Below, one piece after another: positions 34,776 to 43,418 of a DNA stretch of 64,000 bases. Made by a program: the position numbers and the translations under genes. Position 1 is the stretch's first letter. Every line of letters starts with the position of its first letter. The stretch comes from Gluconobacter sp. P1C6_b (GTDB taxonomy: Bacteria; Pseudomonadota; Alphaproteobacteria; Acetobacterales; Acetobacteraceae), in NCBI RefSeq assembly GCF_018811945.1, contig NZ_JACRVU010000010.1, forward strand, positions 1-64,000, in the 5' to 3' direction. A model generated the notes under the pieces. It saw only the letters and a list, made by a program, of their open reading frames with translations, was not told where the DNA came from and did not search any database.

Positions 34776-35297
34776 TCAGGCAGCATGAGCCGGGGCAGGC
34801 ATTTCGAATCGTGTGATCTTCCAGCCCCAGTGCTCGAACTTCATGTGAAGGACGAACGGTGTCTGTCCCGGCTGATCCAGACTGGCCTCGAATTTTCCGG
34901 GGCTCACGAAATGGGCATGCATGGAATGCCACATTCCAAACCAGTCTGACGTGGCAGGACCATGTGGCATCACCTGATGCGCCGTAGTCATCAGGGTTGC
35001 GGGCGTGAGATGCGTATCGATGGCGTTGGACACGACCTGTCCTGCAAATGAACTTCCGAATCCCGGCAGATCGTCATCGGCAGGAGCGGCGGGCGTAAAC
35101 TGTTCCTTGAGGCAGTGCGTCAGCGCTGACCAGTCCACATGAGGCGCCAGGCGCGACGGATTGTTACCGTTCATGGCCCGGTCGATATCCCACAGGGCGA
35201 GATAGGGCGACACCGCGTAGGCTGCCAGAACAGCGCCTGCACTGACACCAAGTCCCTGCCATGCGCGCGGCATGACTCTGCGAAAACCGTTTTTCAT
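34776..35297 (-). CDS. DUF2939 family protein, membrane-anchored
   Basis: 173 residues from ATG 35297 (AGAGAAG upstream); a longer in-frame start at 35369 has no support. A hydrophobic N-terminal segment (LGVSAGAVLAAYAVSPYLAL) should anchor or export it. The following LWDIDRAMNGNNPSRLAPHVDWSALTHCLKEQF is the characteristic opening of DUF2939, and the C-terminal part ends GWKITRFEMP. Role unknown. Convergent with the DUF3126 gene. Confidence 0.7.
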   Translation of the reverse strand: MKNGFRRVMPRAWQGLGVSAGAVLAAYAVSPYLALWDIDRAMNGNNPSRLAPHVDWSALTHCLKEQFTPAAPADDDLPGFGSSFAGQVVSNAIDTHLTPATLMTTAHQVMPHGPATSDWFGMWHSMHAHFVSPGKFEASLDQPGQTPFVLHMKFEHWGWKITRFEMPAPAHAA

Positions 35298-35398
35298 GAT
35301 GACTTCTCTGCTCGGGTCCTGCGAGACACCAGGACAGTGTTGAACGATACTGACGCTAACGTCTTTCAAGAGTGAAAGTCAGCAATTATCATCATTTC

Positions 35399-36169
35399 AT
35401 GGATATGAATTTTTCCGACCACGAGCTGGAGCGGTATTCCCGCCACATTCTCCTGCCTCAGGTCGGGGCGATCGGGCAGGCGCGACTTCGGGGAGCTTCT
35501 GTTCTGGTGGTCGGCGCGGGAGGACTGGGAGCCCCGTTGCTTCAGCAACTCGCTGCATCGGGAATCGGGCATATCGGGATCATGGATGATGATCGCGTCG
35601 ATCTTAGCAATCTGCAGCGGCAGGTTCTCTATGGCACTGACGACATCGGGGAGTTCAAGGTCGAGGCCGCGGCCAAGCGTCTGAAGGCACTGAACCCGCT
35701 GATTACGCTGAGTCCGCATCCGGTTCGCGCGACGCGCAAAACGCTGGATGCGTTTGTGCCACAATATGATCTGGTCTGCGACGGAACCGACAACGCCGTC
35801 ACACGCCTGGCTGTCTCCGATATCTGCGTGCGTCATGGTCGTTCGCTGGTATCCGGGGCAGTACAGGGATTTTCAGGACAGCTGGCCGTATTCAGGCCGC
35901 AGAAGGGCGGACCTTGCTATCGCTGCCTGTTTCCCGAGGCTGCACAGACAGAAGCGCCGAACTGCGGCATGTCCGGAGTGCTTGGCGCAGCGACGGGCGT
36001 GATGGGGAGCCTGATGGCCGTGGAGGTCATGCGGGAAGTCATCGGACTTGAAGGAACAGATCAGACACGGGTGAGCCTGTGGGACGCGCTGTCGGGGACG
36101 ATGGAGAGTTTCGTGCTGAAGCGTAATCCTGCCTGCCAGATCCATCATGATGAACGGGCACCCGGATGA
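35399..36169 (+). CDS. ThiF/MoeB/HesA-family adenylyltransferase (E1-like)
   Basis: 256 residues from ATG 35399; GTG 35372 and ATG 35405 are alternatives. The enzyme class adenylates the C-terminal glycine of a ubiquitin-like sulfur carrier (ThiS, MoaD). Visible are ELERYSRHILLPQVGAIGQ, the ATP-binding GAGGLGAPLL (39-48), DDDRVDLSNLQRQ, the DGTDN motif and PNCGMSGVLG. The zinc site is incomplete: Cys173-x-x-Cys176 is present, but the C-terminal CxxC is replaced by CQIHH (Cys246, His249). It overlaps a DsrE-like gene by 4 bases. It could be MoeB or ThiF of this organism, with an unusual metal site. Confidence 0.82.
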   Translation: MDMNFSDHELERYSRHILLPQVGAIGQARLRGASVLVVGAGGLGAPLLQQLAASGIGHIGIMDDDRVDLSNLQRQVLYGTDDIGEFKVEAAAKRLKALNPLITLSPHPVRATRKTLDAFVPQYDLVCDGTDNAVTRLAVSDICVRHGRSLVSGAVQGFSGQLAVFRPQKGGPCYRCLFPEAAQTEAPNCGMSGVLGAATGVMGSLMAVEVMREVIGLEGTDQTRVSLWDALSGTMESFVLKRNPACQIHHDERAPG

Positions 36170-36543
36170 AACAGCCCATGTTTCTGACGCTGGCCGACGA
36201 TTCCTGGCAGCGGGCCCATTACGCACTTGTCGTTGCAGCAGGCGGCCTGTCGCTCGGACGCGATGTGACGATTTTTGCTGGCGGACGCAGCGTTCTGGCG
36301 CTGACCCCGGACTGGAAGGAGCTTGGAGGAGTCATTGCGGACAGTGAGCTGGAGGCCCGTGGGATCGCGGGGTTCGGGGAACTCCGGGAAGTGGTGATGG
36401 ATCTCGGCGCGACAATCATGGCCTGTGAGGCCGGACTCAGGATGGCAGGTCTGTCTGAAAAGGACCTGCTGGATGGGATCACGGTGCGGGGAATTGTCAG
36501 CTTTCTCGAACTGGCGGGAGACAATCCCGTCCTTGCGCTGTAA
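36166..36543 (+). CDS. DsrE/DsrF-like protein
   Basis: 125 residues, overlapping the E1-like gene by 4 bases. The fold is suggested by MFLTLADDSWQRAHYALVVAAGGLSLGRDVTIFAGGRSVLAL and VVMDLGATIMACEAGLRMAGLSEKDLLDGI. A single cysteine in MACEAGLRM is placed where DsrE-family sulfurtransferases carry the residue that holds persulfide. Coupling with a ThiF-like enzyme suggests a sulfur-relay step feeding thiamine, molybdopterin or another sulfur carrier. This is inference from context. Confidence 0.72.
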   Translation: MKQPMFLTLADDSWQRAHYALVVAAGGLSLGRDVTIFAGGRSVLALTPDWKELGGVIADSELEARGIAGFGELREVVMDLGATIMACEAGLRMAGLSEKDLLDGITVRGIVSFLELAGDNPVLAL

Positions 36544-36627
36544 GTTTCTGCCCAAGACACGATTTTCGGACGTCTTTCCCGTTTTGATGACTTGCCCAAA
36601 CCTTCGGCCCTTGGCAGGGATGCGCTC

Positions 36628-37563
36628 ATGAGAATGTCAGTCTTCCCTCTGCGTCCCGCCAAAGGCCATTCCGCTCTTCTTCGCGCGCTGCTGGCAGGTA
36701 CGGTCCTGCTTGCTGCCCCGGGCTTCGTGAGTTCCGATGCCTGGGCTGCCCATCATCACAAGAAGCATGGGGAGACGGCCGCGAAGGCGGCAGACAAGCA
36801 TGCGTCGGCCAAAAAGCATCACAAGGCCGATGCGGCAAAAACCGCATCACCCACTACGAAGCACAAGGCGGCGCATCATGCCGCTCTGAAGCATGCCGCT
36901 CCGGCTGTTACCGCAGGCGCTGCCGGAGCGGCGGCAGGTGCGGCAGCAGCCGATCAGCCTGCAACTCCGCCCGTTCCGCAGGCTCCTGAAAATACTGACA
37001 AGGGCAGCAACACCGGCCTGCCGCTGCCGCGCTATGCCGCGCTTCGGGCTGACAAGGTCTATATGCGTCGCGGGCCAGGAGACCGGTATCCGATCGATTG
37101 GGTATATCACCGCCGCGGGCTGCCCGTGGAAATCGAGCGCGAATTCGATGTGTGGCGGCTTGTCGAGGATTCCGATGGCCAGAAGGGCTGGGTGCATCAG
37201 GCGACGCTCTATGGCAGCCGGACCTTTGTCATTCCGGGGCTGCCTCCTGAAGGCATGAAAGCCCAGAACGGCGAGGCGAGCGCGCAGGAAGGCGACCATA
37301 TCGGCAAGGCCGATGCCCGTATTCTTGCCCGTGTCGCCACTCAGGACGAAGCACGGGCACATAAAAATGATGTGCTCCTCATGAGCCATCCGGAAGAAGA
37401 TAGCACCGTCATCGCGGTGCTGCAGCAGGGAACGGTGGGCAATATCAAGCTGTGCCCCCAGAACTCCCAGTGGTGCCGGGTGAGTGTAAAGGGCTACGAA
37501 GGCTGGCTGCCCCGCCGTCTTTTCTGGGGGCTGCTCCCGGGCGAGACGATTCAACCAAACTGA
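36628..37563 (+). CDS. Exported SH3-like domain protein with His/Lys/Ala-rich N-terminus
   Basis: 311 residues from ATG 36628 (AGGGA 8 bases upstream). The signal peptide is cleaved after DAWA. The mature N-terminus (about 35-115) is low-complexity, dominated by Ala, His and Lys, then Pro-rich. Two bacterial SH3-like units follow (LRADKVYMRRGPGDRYPIDWVYHRRGLPVEIEREFDVWRLV..GKKGWVH type; NDVLLMSHPEEDSTVIAVLQQGTVGNIKLC ... GYEGWLPRRLFWGL). This matches the COG3807 SH3 family of alphaproteobacteria. It is probably a periplasmic protein that binds peptidoglycan, with the basic stretch as an extra anchor. Confidence 0.78.
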   Translation: MRMSVFPLRPAKGHSALLRALLAGTVLLAAPGFVSSDAWAAHHHKKHGETAAKAADKHASAKKHHKADAAKTASPTTKHKAAHHAALKHAAPAVTAGAAGAAAGAAAADQPATPPVPQAPENTDKGSNTGLPLPRYAALRADKVYMRRGPGDRYPIDWVYHRRGLPVEIEREFDVWRLVEDSDGQKGWVHQATLYGSRTFVIPGLPPEGMKAQNGEASAQEGDHIGKADARILARVATQDEARAHKNDVLLMSHPEEDSTVIAVLQQGTVGNIKLCPQNSQWCRVSVKGYEGWLPRRLFWGLLPGETIQPN

Positions 37564-37587
37564 TTTTTTCGATCGAGGACGCCGTAT

Positions 37588-39018
37588 ATGACATCCAGTT
37601 CCCATTACCGCCGCACGCGGATTGTCGCGACTCTTGGGCCGGCCTCATCCTCACCCGAGATGATCCTTTCCCTGGCGCAGGCGGGCGTGAATGTCTTCCG
37701 GCTCAATTTCTCCCACGGCGCACATGAGGATCACGGCGAGCGTCATGCCGCCATCCGGGCCGCCGAGGAGAAGGTCGGGCATCCGCTGGCCATTCTGGCG
37801 GATCTTCAGGGACCGAAACTGCGTGTCGGCGTGTTCGAGAACGGTCCGGTGATCCTCGAGGAAGGCAAGCCGTTCCGCCTGGATCTGGACCGGACACCCG
37901 GTACGGTTTCGCGCGTCTGCCTGCCGCACCCGGAAATCATTTCTGCCGCCAAGCCGGGCAGCCATCTGCTGCTGGATGACGGCAAGCTCAAGCTGCGTGT
38001 CGTAAAGACGGGCGAGGGGTTCCTCGATACGGTTGTGGTCGTGGGCGGAAAGCTTTCGGAGCGCAAGGGCGTCAATGTTCCCGACGTGACGCTGCCCATT
38101 CCGGCGCTGACCGAAAAGGATCGCCGCGACTTCGACTTCGCATTGTCGCTGGGTGTGGATTTTGTGGCGCTTTCGTTCGTGCAGCGTCCCGAGGACGTGC
38201 AGGAAGCCCGCGAAATCGCAGCAGGTCGCGCGGCAATCGTGACCAAGTTGGAAAAGCCGCAGGCGATGGATGATCTGGCGGCCATCGTGCACCTGTCGGA
38301 CGCGATCATGGTCGCGCGTGGTGATCTGGGTGTGGAACTGCCGCCCGAGGAAGTTCCGGTCGCACAGAAGCGTGCCATTGCCGAAGCCCGCAAGCAGTGC
38401 CGCCCGGTCATCGTGGCGACGCAGATGCTGGAGAGCATGATCGAAAGCCCGACACCGACCCGCGCCGAAGTGTCCGATGTTTCCAATGCCGTTTACGATG
38501 GTGCGGATGCCGTCATGCTGTCGGCGGAAAGTGCGGCAGGCAAGTATCCTGTCGAAGCCGTCTCGATGATGGTGCGGATTGCCGAGCGTGTCGAGCAGGA
38601 TACGGAGTGGCGCGTCCGCATGGACCGCCTGCGTCCGGCCCCGGATGAAACTGTCCAGAGCGCGATTGTTCAGGCCGCCTGGCAGGTCAGCCGCACACTT
38701 CACGCTGGTGCTATCGCATGCCGGACCCGAAGCGGGGCGGGCGCCATGCGCCTGTCCCGTGAGCGGCCGCATTGTCCGGTCATTGCCCTGACGCCCGAAC
38801 TATGGGTTGCACGCCGACTGTGCGTTGTATGGGGTGTCTTTCCGCATCTGATCAACAACGAGCAGAGCTCTCAGGGCATTGAGCCGCTGGCCGGTCCCGT
38901 CGCTGAACTCGCACGCAACATGGGTTTCTGCAAAACCGGGGATCGGGTTCTGATCCTGGCCGGCCTGCCTTCTGGTCATTCCGGCAGCACGAATACCCTC
39001 CGCGTCATCACAGCCTGA
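37588..39018 (+). CDS. pyk: Pyruvate kinase
   Basis: 476 residues, the usual bacterial length. It converts phosphoenolpyruvate and ADP to pyruvate and ATP. Motifs: TRIVATLGPASS at the start, NVFRLNFSHG, DLQGPKLRVG, ALSFVQRPEDV, the catalytic signature VTKLEKPQAMDDL, MVARGDLGVELPPEEVPVAQK and ATQMLESMIESPTPTRAEVSDV. The C-terminal domain is complete. GAGGA precedes the ATG. It lies 24 bases behind the SH3 gene. Confidence 0.97.
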   Translation: MTSSSHYRRTRIVATLGPASSSPEMILSLAQAGVNVFRLNFSHGAHEDHGERHAAIRAAEEKVGHPLAILADLQGPKLRVGVFENGPVILEEGKPFRLDLDRTPGTVSRVCLPHPEIISAAKPGSHLLLDDGKLKLRVVKTGEGFLDTVVVVGGKLSERKGVNVPDVTLPIPALTEKDRRDFDFALSLGVDFVALSFVQRPEDVQEAREIAAGRAAIVTKLEKPQAMDDLAAIVHLSDAIMVARGDLGVELPPEEVPVAQKRAIAEARKQCRPVIVATQMLESMIESPTPTRAEVSDVSNAVYDGADAVMLSAESAAGKYPVEAVSMMVRIAERVEQDTEWRVRMDRLRPAPDETVQSAIVQAAWQVSRTLHAGAIACRTRSGAGAMRLSRERPHCPVIALTPELWVARRLCVVWGVFPHLINNEQSSQGIEPLAGPVAELARNMGFCKTGDRVLILAGLPSGHSGSTNTLRVITA

Positions 39019-39030
39019 ACATGCCAGCCA

Positions 39031-39052
39031 CTGCCGGACTCCGGTCCGGCAG
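39031..39052. terminator. Hairpin between convergent pyk and tyrA
   Basis: A 9-bp perfect GC-rich stem CTGCCGGAC/GTCCGGCAG with loop TCCG. It has no T-run, so it is either a weak or factor-dependent terminator for the two converging genes. Confidence 0.55.
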
Positions 39053-39086
39053 TAAGTTCATCCTGAGCAGGTCAGGTCAGCAGACT

Positions 39087-39968
39087 TCAGGCCTGACGGT
39101 TTTCAATCAGGGTCCGGCGAATAGCCCGGCCACGTTCGATTTTGCTTGTGATGGTTGCTTCGTCGCCGGTGCGGATTGCATCGGCCATCGCCTGCGTGTC
39201 CGCCACGAACTTGTCGAGTGTCCCCAGCAGCGCTTCCTTGTTCGCCAGGAAGATATCCCGCCACATGACCGGGTCCGACGCCGCAATTCGTGTAAAATCG
39301 CGGAAGCCCGACGCGGCATAATCCAGGACGGCCGCGCGGATCTCATCGGACAGATTGTCTGCGGTATCGCAGATCGTAAAGGCGAGGAGATGCGGCAGGT
39401 GGCTGACCATGGCGCAGATCCTGTCGTGCTTTTCATCAGACAGAATTTTCGTGCGCGCTCCGCACAGCGTCCAGAGCTGCCCGATCGTGGTCACAGCCTT
39501 CGGATCCGCGCCTTCAGGCGGAACGAGCAGGGCCCAGCGGTCTTCGAACAGGGTCGAAAATCCCGCATCCGGCCCTGAATGTTCGGTTCCGGCCATCGGG
39601 TGACCGGGAACATACGCCACGTTTTCAGGCAGGATCGCCGCCAGTGTCGGGCCGAGCTGTCCCCGAACGGAGGCTACGTCCGTCAGAATGCTACCCGGCT
39701 TCATAAAGGGGAGCACCTGACGGGCGACCGGTTCCACCGCGCCAACGGGAACGCAGATCATGACGCAGTCTGCCTGCGCAGCGACGGCAGGATCGGACGT
39801 CGTGATATCCGCGATGCCCAGTTCCCGGACGCGTTCGAGAACGCCGGGATTTGAGTCGGCTGCGATCAGGGTTTCGGCAATTGCCCCCGTTTCACGGGCC
39901 CGGCGCAGAACGGACGAACCGATCAGCCCCGGGCCGATGACAGCGAGAGACCTGAAAAGAGGTGTCAT
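39087..39968 (-). CDS. tyrA: Prephenate (cyclohexadienyl) dehydrogenase
   Basis: 293 residues. It oxidatively decarboxylates prephenate or arogenate in tyrosine synthesis. The NAD site is LAVIGPGLIGSSVLRRA with the acidic AADSNP. The catalytic region includes HPMAGTEHSGPDAG, and VSHLPHLLAFTICD follows. It is a monofunctional TyrA/TyrC type without a chorismate mutase domain. It overlaps the upstream hpnL by 4 bases, an unexpected pairing of aromatic amino acid and hopanoid genes. Confidence 0.93.
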   Translation of the reverse strand: MTPLFRSLAVIGPGLIGSSVLRRARETGAIAETLIAADSNPGVLERVRELGIADITTSDPAVAAQADCVMICVPVGAVEPVARQVLPFMKPGSILTDVASVRGQLGPTLAAILPENVAYVPGHPMAGTEHSGPDAGFSTLFEDRWALLVPPEGADPKAVTTIGQLWTLCGARTKILSDEKHDRICAMVSHLPHLLAFTICDTADNLSDEIRAAVLDYAASGFRDFTRIAASDPVMWRDIFLANKEALLGTLDKFVADTQAMADAIRTGDEATITSKIERGRAIRRTLIENRQA

Positions 39969-41161
39969 AAAACTCTGGGAGCCGTCGCAAAGGGGGTGTC
40001 CTCGGTTTTCTTGCCATCCCGGGACGTGGCCTCTTTCTTGATGTTACCGGCAAGGGCCGTCACTGCGGGGGGAATAACGGTCTTGCGAGCGGAAGCCGGA
40101 GACGGAGCCGGCGTGCTTTTGCTTGCTTCCGAAGGAGGCGCATGACGCAGCCGGCGCATTTCCACAATCTGCCAGACCAGCAGGACCGGAATACCGATCA
40201 GAATGTCCCGTCCGCGGCGCAGCAGGGAAAGACTGAGCGAGATTTCGGCATCGATGCCGAAAATCATGCCCAGCGCGACATAGGCCGCTTCCTGCACGCC
40301 AAGAGCCCCTGGTACGAGAAAACCGGCCGACATGATGCCACAGACCACGCCCTCGATTGCGACCGAGGAGAAAAATCCGACATGAGCGCCGAGCAGCTGG
40401 AGGGCCAGCCACGTCATGGCTGCACTGCCCATCCAGCATAGCAGATGGCAGAATGCGCCTAAGGAAATTCTGTCCGGTCGGCTCCAGAGGCTTTCGAGTC
40501 GTAACTGAAAGGTCTCCGTATTGCCGATCAGGGAATCTCGCCATTCCGCAGCAATATGCTTTCCGAGAAACGCCGCAGCCTTGCGGACCATCACTCCGCC
40601 ACGCTGCTGGGTCCAGATGAAGCCGGCAATTCCAAGACTCAGCAGGACCATGCCGCCGATGAGCGGCCAGACAAATCGTGAGGCCCCGTGATGGCCGATC
40701 AAGCAGAGAAGGGCGATCAGGACGAAGGCGATCTGCCCCAGAACCTCGGTCGTGATGTCCACCAGATTGGCGGCAACGCCTTCAGGCCAGTGCAGCTCTT
40801 CTCCCTTGACGGTGCGTGGATCCACACCCGCCAGCGTGGCGCGGACACCAATGACCATGCCACCGAGCTGGGAGAAGGGAAGACATGCCCCTGCGCTGTC
40901 ACGGACCAGACGCGCCCCCATGAGACGCCGGACGCTCAGCAGCGGCACTGCTGCGTGCCACGCAACACCGAGCCCCATGTCGATCAGAAGCTGGCAGGCC
41001 GCAAGAAGCAGGAAGCCACCAACACCGACTTTTGAAAGTGCTTCCATGACGGGATGAATACCCGCCTTGGCCGCAATGAAGGTGAAAAGGGCCACCCCGA
41101 GAAGGGAAAGCAGAACAGGGAGAGTTTTTTTCAACGTCTTCGTCACATACCGTTTGGACAC
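39965..41161 (-). CDS. hpnL: HpnL-like hopanoid-associated membrane protein
   Basis: 398 residues with about seven membrane segments and the flippase-like (LPG synthase transmembrane) domain: LLSLLGVALFTFIAAKAG, a central AGACLPFSQLGGMVIGVRA, and SAGFLVPGALGVQEAAYVALG, which is the hallmark segment. A soluble tail of about 55 residues, rich in Pro, Ser and Lys, ends the protein. HpnL family proteins are linked to hopanoid transport or distribution between membranes. It is divergent from hpnA, with promoters in the 119-base gap, and leads into tyrA. Confidence 0.85.
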   Translation of the reverse strand: MSKRYVTKTLKKTLPVLLSLLGVALFTFIAAKAGIHPVMEALSKVGVGGFLLLAACQLLIDMGLGVAWHAAVPLLSVRRLMGARLVRDSAGACLPFSQLGGMVIGVRATLAGVDPRTVKGEELHWPEGVAANLVDITTEVLGQIAFVLIALLCLIGHHGASRFVWPLIGGMVLLSLGIAGFIWTQQRGGVMVRKAAAFLGKHIAAEWRDSLIGNTETFQLRLESLWSRPDRISLGAFCHLLCWMGSAAMTWLALQLLGAHVGFFSSVAIEGVVCGIMSAGFLVPGALGVQEAAYVALGMIFGIDAEISLSLSLLRRGRDILIGIPVLLVWQIVEMRRLRHAPPSEASKSTPAPSPASARKTVIPPAVTALAGNIKKEATSRDGKKTEDTPFATAPRVL

Positions 41162-41280
41162 GCTCTATCGCACACAGGGTGAATATTCCACCCTTTCAGA
41201 CGCTTTCCCCGAAAAGCCGGGGGGATTATGCTGTCATAAATTGCAACCATCTGCTGATGACCCAAGGAGACTCTGCCACC

Positions 41281-42276
41281 ATGAACGATGTCACACTCGT
41301 TACGGGGGCTACGGGGTTTGTCGGCTCTGCCGTCGCCCGCGTCCTTGAAGAACGCGGCCACCGCCTGAGGCTTCTCGTCCGGCCGACATCCGACCGTTCA
41401 AATATTGCTGAGCTGAACGCGGAACTTGCCGTTGGTGACCTTTCCAATCCTGACACGCTCGCTCCGGCACTGAAGGGCGTCAAAATCCTGTTCCACGTTG
41501 CTGCCGATTACCGACTCTGGGTTCCGGATCCGGAAACCATGATGAAGGCCAATGTGGAAGGCACCCGCAACCTGATGCTGGCCGCCCTCGAGGCCGGCGT
41601 GGAAAAAATCATTTACTGTTCGTCAGTTGCGGCCCTGGGACTGCGAAGCGACGGCGTGCCGGCAGACGAGACCACGCCGGTTTCCGAAAGCCAGGTCATC
41701 GGAATCTACAAGCTCTCGAAATACCGCGCGGAACAGGAAGTCCTTCGGCTGGTCCGCGAGAAGAACCTGCCGGCGATCATTGTGAACCCCTCGACGCCAG
41801 TCGGGCCGCGAGACATCAAGCCGACGCCCACGGGACAGATGATCCTCGACTGTGCCAGCGGAAACATGCCGGCCTATGTCGAGACCGGGCTGAACATCGT
41901 TCATGTCGATGATGTCGCGGAAGGTCATGCCCTTGCTCTGGAGCGGGGAAAGATCGGCGAGAAATATATTCTCGGTGGTGAGAACATCATGCTGGGCGAC
42001 CTGTTCCGCATGGTCAGCCAGATTGCCGGAGTGAAGCCACCTTCCGTCAAGCTCAAGCAGTCCTGGCTCTATCCCGTGGCGCTTGTGTCCGAATGGCTGG
42101 CCCGCGGGTTCGGTATTGAGCCACGCGTCACGCGTGAGACGCTGGCCATGTCCAAGAAGCTGATGTTTTTCTCGTCCGACAAGGCGAAGAAAGAACTCGG
42201 ATATGCCCCACGCCCGGCCCGCGATGCCGTGACAGATGCCATTGTCTGGTTCCGTCAGCACGGACGGATGAAATAA
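41281..42276 (+). CDS. hpnA: Hopanoid-associated sugar epimerase HpnA
   Basis: 331 residues from ATG 41281 (AAGGAG upstream at 41264-41269). It is an extended short-chain dehydrogenase/reductase: TLVTGATGFVGSAVARVL is the NAD(P) site, YCSSVAALG and YKLSKYRAEQEV hold the catalytic Ser and YxxxK, and VNPSTPVGPRDIKPTPTG is distinctive of HpnA. It is thought to act on a nucleotide sugar or hopanoid side chain. First gene of the hopanoid operon; hpnB starts inside its stop codon. Confidence 0.92.
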   Translation: MNDVTLVTGATGFVGSAVARVLEERGHRLRLLVRPTSDRSNIAELNAELAVGDLSNPDTLAPALKGVKILFHVAADYRLWVPDPETMMKANVEGTRNLMLAALEAGVEKIIYCSSVAALGLRSDGVPADETTPVSESQVIGIYKLSKYRAEQEVLRLVREKNLPAIIVNPSTPVGPRDIKPTPTGQMILDCASGNMPAYVETGLNIVHVDDVAEGHALALERGKIGEKYILGGENIMLGDLFRMVSQIAGVKPPSVKLKQSWLYPVALVSEWLARGFGIEPRVTRETLAMSKKLMFFSSDKAKKELGYAPRPARDAVTDAIVWFRQHGRMK

Positions 42277-43418
42277 TGTTGTTCGGAACTGCACTGACCA
42301 GTCTGGGAGCCTGGATCTATCTTTCGCTGTTCCATGGGAAATTCTGGCAGAAAGGCCCCATTCTCGCCCAGAAACCCACGCCGGTCTGCGCACCGGACGT
42401 TGCGGTGGTCGTCCCCGCCCGGGACGAAGCGGAGTCCATCCGCGAGTGCCTGACATCCCTTCTGGAACAGGATTATGACGGGAAACTGTCTGTTATTCTG
42501 GTCGATGACGAGAGCACGGACGGGACAGGCGACATTGCACGCGCGCTGCCTGATCCATATCACCGCCTGACGGTTATTTCAGGTCAAAAGCGTCCTGCCG
42601 GATGGAGTGGCAAGCTGTGGGCGGTCCATCAGGGGGAACAGGAAGCCCTGACGCGGATCGGCCCTTATGGCTACATCCTGCTGACAGACGCGGACATCCT
42701 GCATGCCCCGGGCCATCTTGCCTCTCTGGTCGCCAAGGCCCGTGAAGATGATCTGGATCTTGTCTCGGAAATGGTGGCGCTGAACTGCGAGAGCACTGCA
42801 GAGCGTTTTCTGGTTCCGGCGTTCGTCTATTTCTTTGCAATGCTTTATCCGTTTTCGCGGATTGCGAGCGAGCATTCGCGGATCGCGGGTGCGGCAGGTG
42901 GGACCATCCTTCTGCGGCGCCGGGCGCTTGAGCGGATCGGGGGTATCAGTGCCCTGCGCGGCGCACTGATAGACGACTGCACACTGGCCACACATGTAAA
43001 GCGTTCGGGTGGCCGGCTCTATCTGGGGCACAGTACGCTGGCATGGTCCGTGCGGCCGTATCGCGGCATGAGGGACGTGTGGCACATGATCGCGCGGACG
43101 GCTTATGTGCAACTCCGCTATTCGCCGGTCCTGCTGATTGCGACGATCATCGGGATGGCCACGATCTGGCTTCTGCCGGTGGCTCTGGCCCTGTTCGGCA
43201 AGGGACGTGAACGACGGGTCGGGCTTCTGACCTATCTGCTGTCCTGCCTGACTTTCGTACCGACGCTTCGCCGCTTTGGCCTGCCATTATGGCGTGCCAT
43301 TCCCCTCCCGCTCGTTGCGGCCTTCTACATGGCGGCAACCATCGGCTCGGCCTTCGATCATCACCGTGGGGTCGGTGTACGCTGGAAAAATCGTTCCTAC
43401 ACGGATGAAACATCGTGA
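42276..43418 (+). CDS. hpnB: Hopanoid-associated glycosyltransferase HpnB
   Basis: 380 residues, ATG overlapping the hpnA stop by one base. A GT2-type domain is shown by VAVVVPARDEAESIRECLTSLLEQDYDGKLSVILVDDESTDGTGDIA, followed by ILLTDADILHAPGHL (DxD-like) and AAGGTILLRRRALERIGGI. Membrane segments lie near the start and at the C-terminus (LLIATIIGMATIWLLPVALALF). HpnB is presumed to attach or process a sugar on the hopanoid head group. Confidence 0.93.
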   Translation: MLFGTALTSLGAWIYLSLFHGKFWQKGPILAQKPTPVCAPDVAVVVPARDEAESIRECLTSLLEQDYDGKLSVILVDDESTDGTGDIARALPDPYHRLTVISGQKRPAGWSGKLWAVHQGEQEALTRIGPYGYILLTDADILHAPGHLASLVAKAREDDLDLVSEMVALNCESTAERFLVPAFVYFFAMLYPFSRIASEHSRIAGAAGGTILLRRRALERIGGISALRGALIDDCTLATHVKRSGGRLYLGHSTLAWSVRPYRGMRDVWHMIARTAYVQLRYSPVLLIATIIGMATIWLLPVALALFGKGRERRVGLLTYLLSCLTFVPTLRRFGLPLWRAIPLPLVAAFYMAATIGSAFDHHRGVGVRWKNRSYTDETS

